The notes: generated by a model not told the origin, from the sequence alone. 64,000 nt of DNA from DATARN01 sp963851105 (GCA_963851105.1 CAWKNP010000013.1:6831-70830); one strand, 5' to 3'. Counted from the stretch's first letter, positions 17,794 through 26,075 are shown. Program-made: numbers and translations.

Positions 17794-20700
17794 CTAAGAA
17801 CAGCCGCTCGTACTCCCGCACGACGGGCAGGCGAAGCAGCTCCCGGCTCGTTGCATCTGGACCCCGCAGGTGTAGCAGTAGGGCGCATCCACAGGCCGGG
17901 GGCCTGCCGAGTGGCCATGAGCGGTGGCGCCACGCCCGCTGCGGTCATCCGACATCGACTCGACGACCGATGACGACAGCGTCGTGTCCTCCTCGACCCC
18001 GGGCAATGTGGGCTGGAGCCGCTCGTCGGTCGTGAGGATGCCCAGCTCGGCGCGCTCGTCGAAGGTCAGGTAGTCGACCGCCAGGCGCCGGAAGATGTAG
18101 TCGACCAGCGACGAGGCGATGCGCAGCTCCCGATCGTCGGTCATGCCGGCGGGCTCGAAGCGCATGTTGGTGTACTTCTTGACGTACGTCGCCAACGGAA
18201 CGCCGTGCTGAAGGCCGAGGCTCACGGCCACCGCGAAGGCGTCCATGATCCCCGCCAGGGTCGAGCCCTGCTTGGAGACCTGCATGAACACCTCGCCCGG
18301 GCGGCCGTCGTCGTACTCGCCCACCGTGACGTAGCCCTCACAGTCGGCGACGCGGAACTTGAAGGTCATCGACCGCCGCTTGCGGGGCAGGCGCTCGCGG
18401 ACCGGCTGCTTGACGACGACGGTCTGGCGCTGCAGCGCCTTCTCCAACTCCGCCACCTTCAAAGCCAGCTCGGCGTCGTGGGCTTCGGGCTCGGACATAT
18501 CGGGATCGGCCTGCGCCTTCTTGGTCGTCGCCAGGGGCTGGGCCACCTTGCAGTTGTCCCGGTAGATGGCGACTGCCTTGAGTCCGAGCTGCCACGCCTC
18601 GAGGTGCAGTTGCTCGACCTCTTCGATGGTTGCTTCCTCGGGCAGATTGACGGTGTTGTGGTTGACGATGCCGTTGCCCACGAACGCCTGGGTGGTGGGG
18701 ACGGAGAGGTCGTACACCTCGCGCTCGCCCGCAGATCCGACGGAATCGACCGGGCTGAAGTGGAGGTTGTCCTCGAGCACGGTGCGCAGCCACTGCGGCA
18801 AACGCGGCCCCGCCACCGCCGCGACCTGCTCCAGCGTCCGGCGGCTCACGCACATCGCCCGGCGGTCGGTCAGGTAGCCGAAGTCCGAGCGCAGGGCCCG
18901 GGGCACCACCCGGTACAGGTCGTACGGCGAGATGCCGGGGACCACGTCGGCCCCGTTGCGATTGGGCTGGCGGCCGAGGCCGTGCAGGGCCTGGGCGAAC
19001 GCCGCCTTGCGATGTTCCACGAACGGCACCAGGGCGAGCACGTCATGAGCCTGCTCGCCGACCGCGAACAACTCCTCGTACGGGCGGCCATCTGCCTTGG
19101 CGAAGCGCACGGCGCGCTCATGGACGACGCCGAGGTTGGTGAGGACCGCCTGCAGATCGTCGAGCAACCCGGGTGACTCCGAGGTGAGGGCCCATTTGGC
19201 GGTGCCGCACATCGTGGCCTCGGCCGCCAGCGACAGCCCCTCCAGATAGGCGAGCACCATTTCCCGCGGGGAGCGCAGCACGGCATCGGGGACCCGCTTG
19301 TGGACCGCGCACTGACCGCATCCCAGCCGGTCGAACAGCTCGACGATGGCCTGGGACCGGAACTCGACGCGGGCGCCGGCTGGCCGGCCGTCGGGCCGCT
19401 GGATGGTGGCCGCCATGCCGAAGACCCGCTCGACGGTCGCCACCAGGCGATCGAGGACCTCGGTCACGTCGCTCGAGATCCTGATGGCCCAACCGGCACC
19501 CGACACCCGCCCGGCGGCCGCATAGGCACCGAGGAGGAAGGCCAAGTCGGTGGTCATCTCCGGGGGCCCGGCGGCGAGCAACTCACCGTTGTCGCCATGG
19601 TCAAGGCGGGCGGGCAGGACCGACCACAGGTCGTCGCCGTACTGCGTCGCCACGTAATCACCGATGACGATCTCGTCGAGGCGGCGCCACTCGACGCCGT
19701 CGCCGCCCGACACCAGCAGGCGATGGTTGGATGTCCCCGTCACCCGGTGGCCGGAGCGCAGCACCACCGAGGTGACCGGCCGCGGGCCGCCATAGTAGAA
19801 GGCGGCGGTCTTCTGGGGCCCCGACAACGACGCCACTTCCCGGATCTCGTTGCGGTAGCTATCGGGCTGCTCCCCATGATGGAGGGTGCCGATCCTGATC
19901 AGGCCTTCGGCGGTCGTCAGCAAGGTCTCGCCGGTCACGCACTTGGAAATCGCCCCCGAGATAAAGGGCTGGACGGCGCCCATCATCCGCACATGGCCGC
20001 GGTAGTGAATGGTGTTGTCGCCCATGGAGCAGGCGAAAACGGGTAGATGCTCGGCGCGCAGCGCGGGCGCCCCGACGATCGACTTGTGCTCATCGATGTA
20101 GGCGATGATGGCGTCGACCTGGCGCTGGTCGTACCCGAGGCGGCGCAGGGCGCGCGGCACCGTCTGGTTGACAATCGACATGGTCCCACCGCCAACCAAC
20201 TTCTTGGTCTTGACGAGCCCGAGGTCGGGCTCGATGCCGGTGGTGTCACAGTCCATCAATAGGGCAATGGTTCCCGTAGGGGCCAAGACGGAGGCTTGCG
20301 AGTTGCGGACCCCGTACTGCTCGCCGGCCTCGACCGCGTCATCCCAGGCTTGCTGGGCGGCGCTCAACAGCTCGGTCGACACCAGTTCCTCGTCGATGGC
20401 GGCGACGGCGTCGCGGTGCATGCGCAGCACGTTGACCATCGCTTCACGATTCTCCGTGAAGCCCGAGAAGGGGCCCATGCGAGCCGCGGTCCGGGCCGAC
20501 GTTGCGTACGCCTGCCCCGTCAACAAGGCGGTGATGGCCGCGGCCCACGCCCGACCGTCGTCGGAGTCGTACGGCAGACCCTGCGACATCAGAAGGGCCC
20601 CCAAGTTGGCGTAGCCGATGCCCAGCTGGCGAAACCGCCGCGACGTCTCGGCGATCGATTCCGTCGGATAATCGGCGTTCCCGACAAGAATTTCCTGGGC

Positions 20701-21888
20701 GGTAAAAAGAACTTCGATGGCGGCCTTGAAGCCCGAAACGTCGAAACTGCCGTCTTCCTCGTGGAACGTCAGCAAATTCAGAGATGCCAAATTGCACGCG
20801 GAGTCATCCAGGTGCATGTATTCACTGCACGGATTACTTCCGTTGATTCGCCCGGTGACGGGGGCGGTATGCCACCGATTGATGGTGGTATCGAACTGCA
20901 TGCCCGGGTCGGCGCATTCCCAGGTCGCCTTGGCGATCTGGCGGAACAGCGCTCGGGCCTTGACGGTCTGGATGGTCTCGCCCGTGGTGACCGACTTCAG
21001 GTGCCAATCGGTGTCGTCGAGCACCGCTTGCATGAAGTCGTCGGTAACCCGAACCGAGTTGTTGGCGTTCTGGTACTGGATCGAGTGGCTGTCCTTGCCG
21101 TCGAGGTCCATGTCGAAGCCCGCGTCGCGCAGGGCGCGCGCCTTGCGCTCCTCGATCGCCTTGCACCAGATGAAGTCCTCGATGTCGGGATGATCGGCGT
21201 TGAGGATGACCATCTTGGCGGCACGGCGGGTCTTGCCCCCGCTCTTGATGGTGCCCGCCGAGGAGTCGGCGCCGCGCATGAAGCTGACCGGCCCCGACGC
21301 CGTCCCGCCGCCGCGCAATCCCTCCTTGGAGGACCGGATGCGCGACAGGTTGATCCCGGCGCCCGACCCCCCCTTGAAGATGGTCCCTTCCTCGACGTAC
21401 CAGTTGAGGATGGAGCGCATCGAGTCGTCGACCGAGAGGATGAAGCACGCAGAAGCCTGCTGGGGCACGCCCTTGACGCCGATGTTGAACCACACCGGGG
21501 AGTTGAAGGCGGCCCGCTGGTGGATGATCAGGTAGGTCAGCTCGTCACGGAAGGCCTCGGCCTCGTCGTCATCGACGAAGTAGCCCCCCTTGCGTCCCCA
21601 CTCGGTGATGGTGTCGACCACCCGGCGGGTCACTTGCTTGAGCGACCATTCCCGCTCGGCGGTGCCGAGCGTCCCCCGGAAGTACTTCTGGGCCAGAATG
21701 TTGGTGGCATTGACGCTCCACCCCGCCGGGACCTCGACGCCGGGCTGCTCGAAGGCCACCGCCCCGGTCAGGTAGTTGGCGATGCGGGCATCGCGCCGCT
21801 CCCACCGAACAGTGTCGAACGGGTCCGTTCCCGCCGACGTGAACTGCCGGTGGATGCCAATCCCGATCCGTTCGGGCGCCATTGCCAT
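17794..21888 (-). CDS. nrdJ: Adenosylcobalamin-dependent (class II) ribonucleotide reductase with intein
   Basis: Makes deoxyribonucleotides using an AdoCbl-derived radical. The 1364-residue precursor starts at ATG 21888, which has GGGGAGG about 10 bp upstream. The first redox Cys is in QQASACFILSVDDSM, the radical-site region is SNPCSEYMHLDD, followed by SACNLASLNLL, and GTIALLMDCDTTGIEP is also present. The C-terminus has a Cys-rich tail (CYTCG...CPSCG) for redox relay. The conserved site ISK/TVNLPEEAT is split by an intein (residues 650-1078), and removal leaves about 935 residues, the normal size. B12 must be available. It is divergent from a glycerol kinase and convergent with mtnA. Confidence 0.96.
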   Translation of the reverse strand: MAMAPERIGIGIHRQFTSAGTDPFDTVRWERRDARIANYLTGAVAFEQPGVEVPAGWSVNATNILAQKYFRGTLGTAEREWSLKQVTRRVVDTITEWGRKGGYFVDDDEAEAFRDELTYLIIHQRAAFNSPVWFNIGVKGVPQQASACFILSVDDSMRSILNWYVEEGTIFKGGSGAGINLSRIRSSKEGLRGGGTASGPVSFMRGADSSAGTIKSGGKTRRAAKMVILNADHPDIEDFIWCKAIEERKARALRDAGFDMDLDGKDSHSIQYQNANNSVRVTDDFMQAVLDDTDWHLKSVTTGETIQTVKARALFRQIAKATWECADPGMQFDTTINRWHTAPVTGRINGSNPCSEYMHLDDSACNLASLNLLTFHEEDGSFDVSGFKAAIEVLFTAQEILVGNADYPTESIAETSRRFRQLGIGYANLGALLMSQGLPYDSDDGRAWAAAITALLTGQAYATSARTAARMGPFSGFTENREAMVNVLRMHRDAVAAIDEELVSTELLSAAQQAWDDAVEAGEQYGVRNSQASVLAPTGTIALLMDCDTTGIEPDLGLVKTKKLVGGGTMSIVNQTVPRALRRLGYDQRQVDAIIAYIDEHKSIVGAPALRAEHLPVFACSMGDNTIHYRGHVRMMGAVQPFISGAISKCVTGETLLTTAEGLIRIGTLHHGEQPDSYRNEIREVASLSGPQKTAAFYYGGPRPVTSVVLRSGHRVTGTSNHRLLVSGGDGVEWRRLDEIVIGDYVATQYGDDLWSVLPARLDHGDNGELLAAGPPEMTTDLAFLLGAYAAAGRVSGAGWAIRISSDVTEVLDRLVATVERVFGMAATIQRPDGRPAGARVEFRSQAIVELFDRLGCGQCAVHKRVPDAVLRSPREMVLAYLEGLSLAAEATMCGTAKWALTSESPGLLDDLQAVLTNLGVVHERAVRFAKADGRPYEELFAVGEQAHDVLALVPFVEHRKAAFAQALHGLGRQPNRNGADVVPGISPYDLYRVVPRALRSDFGYLTDRRAMCVSRRTLEQVAAVAGPRLPQWLRTVLEDNLHFSPVDSVGSAGEREVYDLSVPTTQAFVGNGIVNHNTVNLPEEATIEEVEQLHLEAWQLGLKAVAIYRDNCKVAQPLATTKKAQADPDMSEPEAHDAELALKVAELEKALQRQTVVVKQPVRERLPRKRRSMTFKFRVADCEGYVTVGEYDDGRPGEVFMQVSKQGSTLAGIMDAFAVAVSLGLQHGVPLATYVKKYTNMRFEPAGMTDDRELRIASSLVDYIFRRLAVDYLTFDERAELGILTTDERLQPTLPGVEEDTTLSSSVVESMSDDRSGRGATAHGHSAGPRPVDAPYCYTCGVQMQRAGSCFACPSCGSTSGCS
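18655..19941 (-). mobile_element. Intein in nrdJ with decayed LAGLIDADG homing endonuclease
   Basis: A 429-residue in-frame intein at the highly conserved ISK/TVN site. Splicing residues are intact: Cys1 (CVTGETLLT, block A), GTSNHRLLV (block B, His), and a C-terminal block VYDLSVPTTQAF ending GIVNHN, with penultimate His, terminal Asn and Thr as the +1 extein residue. The middle has two recognisable but altered endonuclease motifs: LLGAYAAAGRV where LLGxxxADG is expected, and YLEGLSLAAEA where LxGLFxADG is expected. In both, the catalytic Asp is not seen. Splicing should work, but the homing endonuclease is probably dead. Confidence 0.93.
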
Positions 21889-21941
21889 GTGTCCAAGACC
21901 TCCCCTGCGTGGCCCGCCGACCCAGAGTCGCCATCGGTGTA

Positions 21942-21959
21942 ACCACAAGCTGTTGTGGT
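21942..21959. promoter_or_regulatory. Inverted repeat in the nrdJ leader
   Basis: ACCACAA-GCTG-TTGTGGT, 7-bp perfect arms with a 4-bp spacer, about 55 bp upstream of the nrdJ start and downstream of the predicted -10. The position suits a repressor operator or a leader hairpin. NrdR boxes are inverted repeats in such places, but this sequence is only a loose match to the NrdR consensus, so the factor is not assigned. Confidence 0.4.
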
Positions 21960-22001
21960 GCAATCCCCCTAGAGCAGCTGGAGACGCGAGATGTGGGTTA
22001 T

Positions 22002-22031
22002 ATTACATCATCGTAGTTCCACTGCTGTCAA
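22002..22031 (-). promoter_or_regulatory. Predicted nrdJ promoter
   Basis: On the minus strand there is a perfect -35 TTGACA (22031-22026), an 18-bp spacer and a -10 TGTAAT (22007-22002, five of six consensus bases). The start of transcription would fall near 21,995, giving a leader of about 107 nt. The -35 lies inside the last copy of a triple 14-bp repeat. Confidence 0.6.
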
Positions 22032-22066
22032 TCGTTGTCTGTGAATCGTTGGCTGTGAATCGTTGA
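22025..22066. repeat. Three tandem 14-bp repeats over and upstream of the nrdJ -35
   Basis: Three head-to-tail copies of CTGTSAATCGTTGN start at 22025, 22039 and 22053. The last two are identical over 13 bp and the first differs by one base, which creates the TTGACA -35 on the minus strand. Regular spacing at a promoter suggests a binding array for a regulator of nrdJ. Confidence 0.6.
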
Positions 22067-22114
22067 CATCCAGGCACCGGTAGCCCGATCGCATCAACGG
22101 TAGGGACCCCTGGC

Positions 22115-22162
22115 TGTGTACAACGAGGGGAACAAGGCTGTGAATTTCCGAAGTTGTCCACA
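22115..22162. promoter_or_regulatory. Two DnaA-box-like sites in the nrdJ/glpK intergenic region
   Basis: TTGTCCACA at 22154-22162 equals the actinobacterial DnaA-box consensus. TGTGTACAA at 22115-22123 is a reverse-strand match with one difference. There is no dnaA, dnaN or AT-rich unwinding region, so this is not an origin. DnaA is known to control ribonucleotide reductase genes in E. coli, so a regulatory role is possible. Confidence 0.4.
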
Positions 22163-22354
22163 ACCGCGCCCGGCGCCGCATGATCAGGAACATTCAGCCA
22201 GTTTTCTGTTTGATCAGGCCGTTTCGTGGGGTAAGTCTTACGGAGCCGCCGAAGCTGCCCCCTCGGCGGTTTTACCCTGGCGCCGGCCCCCTCAGTCCCC
22301 GCCCCTTCGACGGGGGGGCCGCGCTGGGGATGCAACCCGCTACCGTGCGCCGGC

Positions 22355-23878
22355 ATGGCCGCGGTCATCGCCATCGACGCGGGCACGACCGGGGTCCGGG
22401 CCCTCGCCGTCGACGACTCCGGCCGGGTGGTCGCCTCGGCCTACCAGGAGTTCGCCCAGTACTACCCGCAGCCGGGCTGGGTCGAACACGACGCGGGAGA
22501 GATATGGGCGGCGGTCTCCAAGACCGTCGGCGCAGTAGCCGCCGAACTGCGCGACGCCGGCTCGGCCATCTCGGCCATCGGCATCACCAACCAGCGGGAA
22601 ACCGTGATCCTCTGGGACCGCAGCAACGGCCGCCCGTGCCATCGGGCCATCGTCTGGCAGGACCGGCGCACCGCCTCCCGCTGCCGGGAACTGGCAGCCG
22701 CCGGGCATCTCGATCGGGTCCGCCATCTCAGCGGGCTGGTCCTCGACCCCTACTTCTCGGCCACCAAGGTGGAATGGGTCCTGACCACCGGCCAGGTCGA
22801 GCCCACGCCTGAACTGGCCTTCGGAACCGTCGACAGCTGGATCATCTGGCAACTCACCGCCGGCGCCGTGCACGCCACCGACGCCTCCAACGCCAGTCGC
22901 ACCTTGCTGTACGACATCAACCGGTTGGCGTGGAGCGACGAGCTGATCGAGCTGTTCCACATCCCGCCCGGTTGCCTTCCCGAGGTCCGCTGCTCGAGCG
23001 GCCGCTTCGGCGTAACGGCACCGGAGGTGATCCCGGGCTTGGCGGCGGGAATTCCCATCTCGGGTGTTGCCGGTGATCAGCAGGCCTCGTTGTTCGGCCA
23101 GGGGTGCTTCGAGGCGGGCATGACCAAGAACACCTACGGGACCGGCAGCTTCGTCCTCATGAACGTCGGCCCGACCTGCCCGCCGCCCGTCGAGGGCCTG
23201 CTGACCAGCGTCGCCTGGACCCTGGCGCGCCCCGAGACCACCGCCTACGCCCTGGAGGGCGCCATCTTCGTCACCGGCGCCGCCATCCAGTGGCTCCGCG
23301 ACGGGCTCGGCATCATCTCCGCCGCCGCGGAGATCGGTCCCCTGGCGGCGTCGGTCGCCGACAGCGAAGGCGTCTACCTGGTGCCCGCCTTCGCCGGCCT
23401 CGGAAGCCCGTGGTGGGATCCCTACGCCCGGGGGACGATCGTCGGATTGAGCCGGGGCAGCGGTCGGGCCCAGGTGGCGCGCGCGGTGGTCGAAGCGATG
23501 GCGTACCAGACCCGCGATGTCGTGACGACCATGTCCGAGGCGTCGGGCCATCCCATCACCAGCTTGCGCGTCGACGGCGGAGCGTCGGTGATGGACCTCC
23601 TTTTGCAGCTCCAAGCGGACCAGTTGCAGATACCTGTGGCTCGTTCCCGGGTCGCGGACACCACCGCCCTGGGCGCCGCCTACCTGGCCGGGCTGGCCGA
23701 AGGCGTCTGGGGATCGCTCGACGAGCTGGCCGCCCTCTGGGGATCCGACGCCGAGGCGACACCGCAGCGGCGGGGCGACGAAAAGTACGAAACCTGGCTC
23801 CGCGCCGTCGAGCGAGCCCGGCGCTGGGAGCCCGAGGTCCCGCCGCCTGCCGCCCGCCGCCCAAGAAGCTCTGCCTAG
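22355..23878 (+). CDS. glpK: Glycerol kinase
   Basis: Phosphorylates glycerol to glycerol-3-phosphate. At 507 residues it is full length for the FGGY family. The start MAAVIAIDAGTTGVRAL carries the ATP-site DAGTTG. Other family marks are GITNQRETVILWDRSNGRP, the FGTVDSWIIWQLT segment, the VAGDQQASLFGQGCF loop, the YGTGSFVLMN phosphate loop and RVDGGASVMDLLLQLQAD. The tail after about 480 is Arg/Pro-rich and specific to this protein. A second FGGY kinase lies at 47.3 kb. It stands alone here, divergent from nrdJ. Confidence 0.94.
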   Translation: MAAVIAIDAGTTGVRALAVDDSGRVVASAYQEFAQYYPQPGWVEHDAGEIWAAVSKTVGAVAAELRDAGSAISAIGITNQRETVILWDRSNGRPCHRAIVWQDRRTASRCRELAAAGHLDRVRHLSGLVLDPYFSATKVEWVLTTGQVEPTPELAFGTVDSWIIWQLTAGAVHATDASNASRTLLYDINRLAWSDELIELFHIPPGCLPEVRCSSGRFGVTAPEVIPGLAAGIPISGVAGDQQASLFGQGCFEAGMTKNTYGTGSFVLMNVGPTCPPPVEGLLTSVAWTLARPETTAYALEGAIFVTGAAIQWLRDGLGIISAAAEIGPLAASVADSEGVYLVPAFAGLGSPWWDPYARGTIVGLSRGSGRAQVARAVVEAMAYQTRDVVTTMSEASGHPITSLRVDGGASVMDLLLQLQADQLQIPVARSRVADTTALGAAYLAGLAEGVWGSLDELAALWGSDAEATPQRRGDEKYETWLRAVERARRWEPEVPPPAARRPRSSA

Positions 23879-23959
23879 GCCGCCCCGCCGGCCTCCGCCC
23901 TGTCCGCCCTCTCGGCCCTCCGCCTAGGCCGCCCCGCCGCCGCCTAGGCCGCCCCGCCG
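23873..23959. repeat. Three 18-bp repeats bridging glpK and the GlxA-like gene
   Basis: GCCTAGGCCGCCCCGCCG occurs at 23873, 23922 and 23942. The CCTAGG core is palindromic, so the same unit supplies TAG stops on both strands: glpK ends in copy one and the convergent regulator gene ends in copy three. No terminator-like U-tract is present. Confidence 0.7.
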
Positions 23960-24981
23960 GCCTCCGCCCTCTCCGCCAGCCCGGTTGCACCTTTGGCTCC
24001 GACCGCGCATCCCTCCTGAAAGCAGCGGCGGTAGGCCTGGGGCGTGGTGCGCACGATGCGCTGGAAATGCTGGCGCAAGTTGGCCGCCGTGCCCATCCCG
24101 CAGCGGGCCGCGATCATGTCGATTGAGACGTCGGTCGTCTCGAGGAGCTGCTGAGCCAGCACGACGCGCTGGCGCAGGAGCCACTGGTGCGGCGTCGTCC
24201 CGTGGGCGTCGACGAAGCGCCGGGCGAAGGTCCGGGGGCTCATCGCGGCCCGCCCGGCCAGTTCGCTGACCGACAGGTCGCTATCGAGGTGCGCCACGGC
24301 CCAGTTCAGGGTTTCGGTGAACGGGTCGTGGGCGGGCAGGTCCTGGACCGGTTGGTTGACGAACTGGGCCTGGCCCCCGGCGCGGTGCGGCGGCACCACC
24401 ATGCGCCGGGCCACGAGGTTGGCGGCCTCGGCTCCATAGTCGAGGCGCACGACGTGCAGGCACAGATCGATGCCCGCGGCCGTCCCCGCCGAGGTGAGGA
24501 TGTCGCCGTCGTCGACGTACAGCACGTCGGGGTCGACGTCGATCAAGGGGAAACGGCGGGCCAACTCGGCCGCGTGCCGCCAATGAGTCGTGGCGGGCCG
24601 GCCGTCGAGCAGGCCGGCGGCGGCCAGGATGAAAGCACCGGTGCACACCGACATGATCCGCGCGCCGCGCTTGTGGGCCTGGCGGAGCGCCTCCAGCAAT
24701 TCCTGGTTGTTTTCGGCGTTGCCGGCCGGGACCAAGATAGTGTCGGCCCGTCGCAGCGCCTCGAGCCCGTGGCGGGTCCCGATGGTGAAACCGGTGGACG
24801 CGGTGATCGGTGACGGCCCGGCGGCGCAGACGACGAAGCGGTACCAGGGAGCGCCGACATCGTCGGACCGGTCGACCCCGAACACCTCGCAGGCCACCGA
24901 GAACTCAAAAGGCGACACCCCGTCGAATACCACAGCGGCGACGGTGTGGCGCCGGACTTTGTTGGCAGCTTCTTTTCGCAC
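23944..24981 (-). CDS. GlxA-type AraC transcriptional regulator (DJ-1/PfpI plus AraC HTH)
   Basis: 345 residues from GTG 24981; an upstream in-frame ATG at 25026 would add 15 residues. The N-terminal DJ-1/PfpI domain (VAAVVFDGVSPFEFSVACEVFG, then the elbow SVCTGAFILAAAGLLDG) is probably a ligand-binding non-enzymatic version. The C-terminal AraC double helix-turn-helix runs from about 225 (LSVSELAGRAAMSPRTFARRF ... GMGTAANLRQHFQR). It regulates unknown targets. It is divergent from two tiny genes. Choosing 24981 leaves about 50 bp for both promoters. Confidence 0.88.
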   Translation of the reverse strand: MRKEAANKVRRHTVAAVVFDGVSPFEFSVACEVFGVDRSDDVGAPWYRFVVCAAGPSPITASTGFTIGTRHGLEALRRADTILVPAGNAENNQELLEALRQAHKRGARIMSVCTGAFILAAAGLLDGRPATTHWRHAAELARRFPLIDVDPDVLYVDDGDILTSAGTAAGIDLCLHVVRLDYGAEAANLVARRMVVPPHRAGGQAQFVNQPVQDLPAHDPFTETLNWAVAHLDSDLSVSELAGRAAMSPRTFARRFVDAHGTTPHQWLLRQRVVLAQQLLETTDVSIDMIAARCGMGTAANLRQHFQRIVRTTPQAYRRCFQEGCAVGAKGATGLAERAEAGGAA

Positions 24982-25033
24982 AGTGTCTATTCTGCCACTT
25001 ACATCGCCTCGCCGCCAGGGTGACAATAGCTAC

Positions 25034-25207
25034 ATGTTCGCTGTCCATTGCCCCGGTCACGGCCGTCGAGTGCTGCTCTTCGCCGAGCACATCGAACAGC
25101 TCGTCAACCGTGCCGACGGCGTAGAGGTCCACTGGCGGTGCCCGTGCGGCACCGCCGGAACCCACCTCATCGGCCGCCGGCACCCCGAACTTGTGGAGGT
25201 GGCCTAA
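25034..25207 (+). CDS. Small Cys-containing hypothetical protein
   Basis: 57 residues from ATG 25034: MFAVHCPGHGRRVLLF, an acidic helix (AEHIEQLVNRADG) and a WRCPCGTAGTH knuckle. A lone Cys-Pro-Cys plus Cys6 and His residues could bind zinc. Its stop overlaps the next ATG (TAATG), so the two short genes are coupled. Function unknown. Confidence 0.55.
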   Translation: MFAVHCPGHGRRVLLFAEHIEQLVNRADGVEVHWRCPCGTAGTHLIGRRHPELVEVA

Positions 25208-25377
25208 TGCACCCCGTCTTGCTTGCCGAGCTCACTGCTGACCGCCACGCTCGGCTGCTCCACCAAGCCGCGTCCCAGCGATTGCTCCGCCGCCAGCGTC
25301 CCGGCCCGCGGCGCCTGCCGCGGTCGCGCTGGCGCCTGCAGAGCCCCGTCGCCCGCCGCCCGCTGGTCACGCCCTGA
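25207..25377 (+). CDS. Very small basic hypothetical protein
   Basis: 56 residues from ATG 25207, coupled to the preceding gene by TAATG. The N-terminus MHPVLLAELTADRHARLL is followed by an Arg-rich tail. Similar short basic proteins are common in Actinobacteria and remain uncharacterised. The tail is GC-driven and could be noise, so confidence is modest. Confidence 0.45.
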   Translation: MHPVLLAELTADRHARLLHQAASQRLLRRQRPGPRRLPRSRWRLQSPVARRPLVTP

Positions 25378-25397
25378 CGTAGTCCCGGCCGGTGCGG

Positions 25398-26075
25398 CTA
25401 GGGCGTTGCGCTCGGGTGGATCATGCGGCTTACCCTGGTCACCAGTTCCACCCAGCGGTGGTTGGCGATGCGGGCCAGGGCGTTCAGCTGCTGACGCTCC
25501 CGCGAGCGGAACGGTCGACCCCGGCGCCCAACTACCAGCACCATGCTGGCGGTGTCCAACTCGGCCCAGGCCACGTCGTCGGGTCCCCCCAGGCAGGAGC
25601 CGGGGACCGACGCCCGGCTCCCGGTGATGAATGCCTCCAACCACGGCGCCGGAGGAACGGGTCCGACGGTGGCGAGAGGAACAGGCGACGAGAGGTCGAC
25701 CACCGCGGCCCAGTCGCCGGTGAAGTCATGGGCGGCGTGCGACGCCAAGCGGTCGAGGAGGGCGCTCACGTTGTGCTGATCCACCAGTACCGCGGCGGTC
25801 TCCAAGGCGTCGAGGCGAGGGTCGGACAACCAGTCGGCGGCGGGCCGCACATCCTCGACGTCGACCCCGTCGACCTCGGAGACCTCGGTAATCAGAAGCG
25901 GCACCAGGTCTTCGTCGGGCAGGTCGACGAGCAACTCGTCGATAGCACGGCCGCCGCCTCGCTCGAGGATGTCGATCCCGACGAGATCGCCCCGCACCGC
26001 TCCGATGCGGCTGGCCACGGCGCCGAGGGCACCGGGCCGGTCGGGGACCCAGACCCGGACCACGAAGGTTGTCAC
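25398..26075 (-). CDS. ACT-domain protein
   Basis: 225 residues. The N-terminal ACT domain is clear (TTFVVRVWVPDRPGALGAVA ... VGIDILERGGGRAIDELLVDLP, about 2-52), and such domains usually bind amino acids. The rest (about 95-225) is a soluble domain with a GAF-like pattern (SPVPLATVGP, DTASMVLVVGRRGRPFRSRERQQLNALA). It is convergent with the small 25.2-kb genes and separated from the acyltransferase by 73 bp. A regulatory or sensory role is inferred. Confidence 0.75.
   Translation of the reverse strand: MTTFVVRVWVPDRPGALGAVASRIGAVRGDLVGIDILERGGGRAIDELLVDLPDEDLVPLLITEVSEVDGVDVEDVRPAADWLSDPRLDALETAAVLVDQHNVSALLDRLASHAAHDFTGDWAAVVDLSSPVPLATVGPVPPAPWLEAFITGSRASVPGSCLGGPDDVAWAELDTASMVLVVGRRGRPFRSRERQQLNALARIANHRWVELVTRVSRMIHPSATP

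Larger units (their letters stand above)
21889..22354. other. Divergent intergenic region nrdJ/glpK
   Basis: A 466-bp region less GC-rich than the surroundings in its centre. It holds the nrdJ promoter, leader palindrome, triple repeat and DnaA-like sites listed separately. It also has two TGATCAGG copies at 22181 and 22211, exactly 30 bp apart and closer to glpK. I see no small gene or tRNA here and no cobalamin riboswitch. Confidence 0.6.

Noticed and set aside
20296..21942. Frame of about 550 codons opposite nrdJ
   Set aside because: Antisense to the conserved reductase, with shadow-type composition and no recognisable domain.
21889..22100. Cobalamin riboswitch before nrdJ
   Set aside because: The CCACTG string in the promoter region is not placed in a B12-box context, and the predicted leader is only about 107 nt with no riboswitch-like folds that I can recognise.
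22025..22162. Replication origin (iterons plus DnaA boxes)
   Set aside because: No dnaA, dnaN, parAB or rep gene and no AT-rich unwinding element nearby; the repeats coincide with a good promoter instead.
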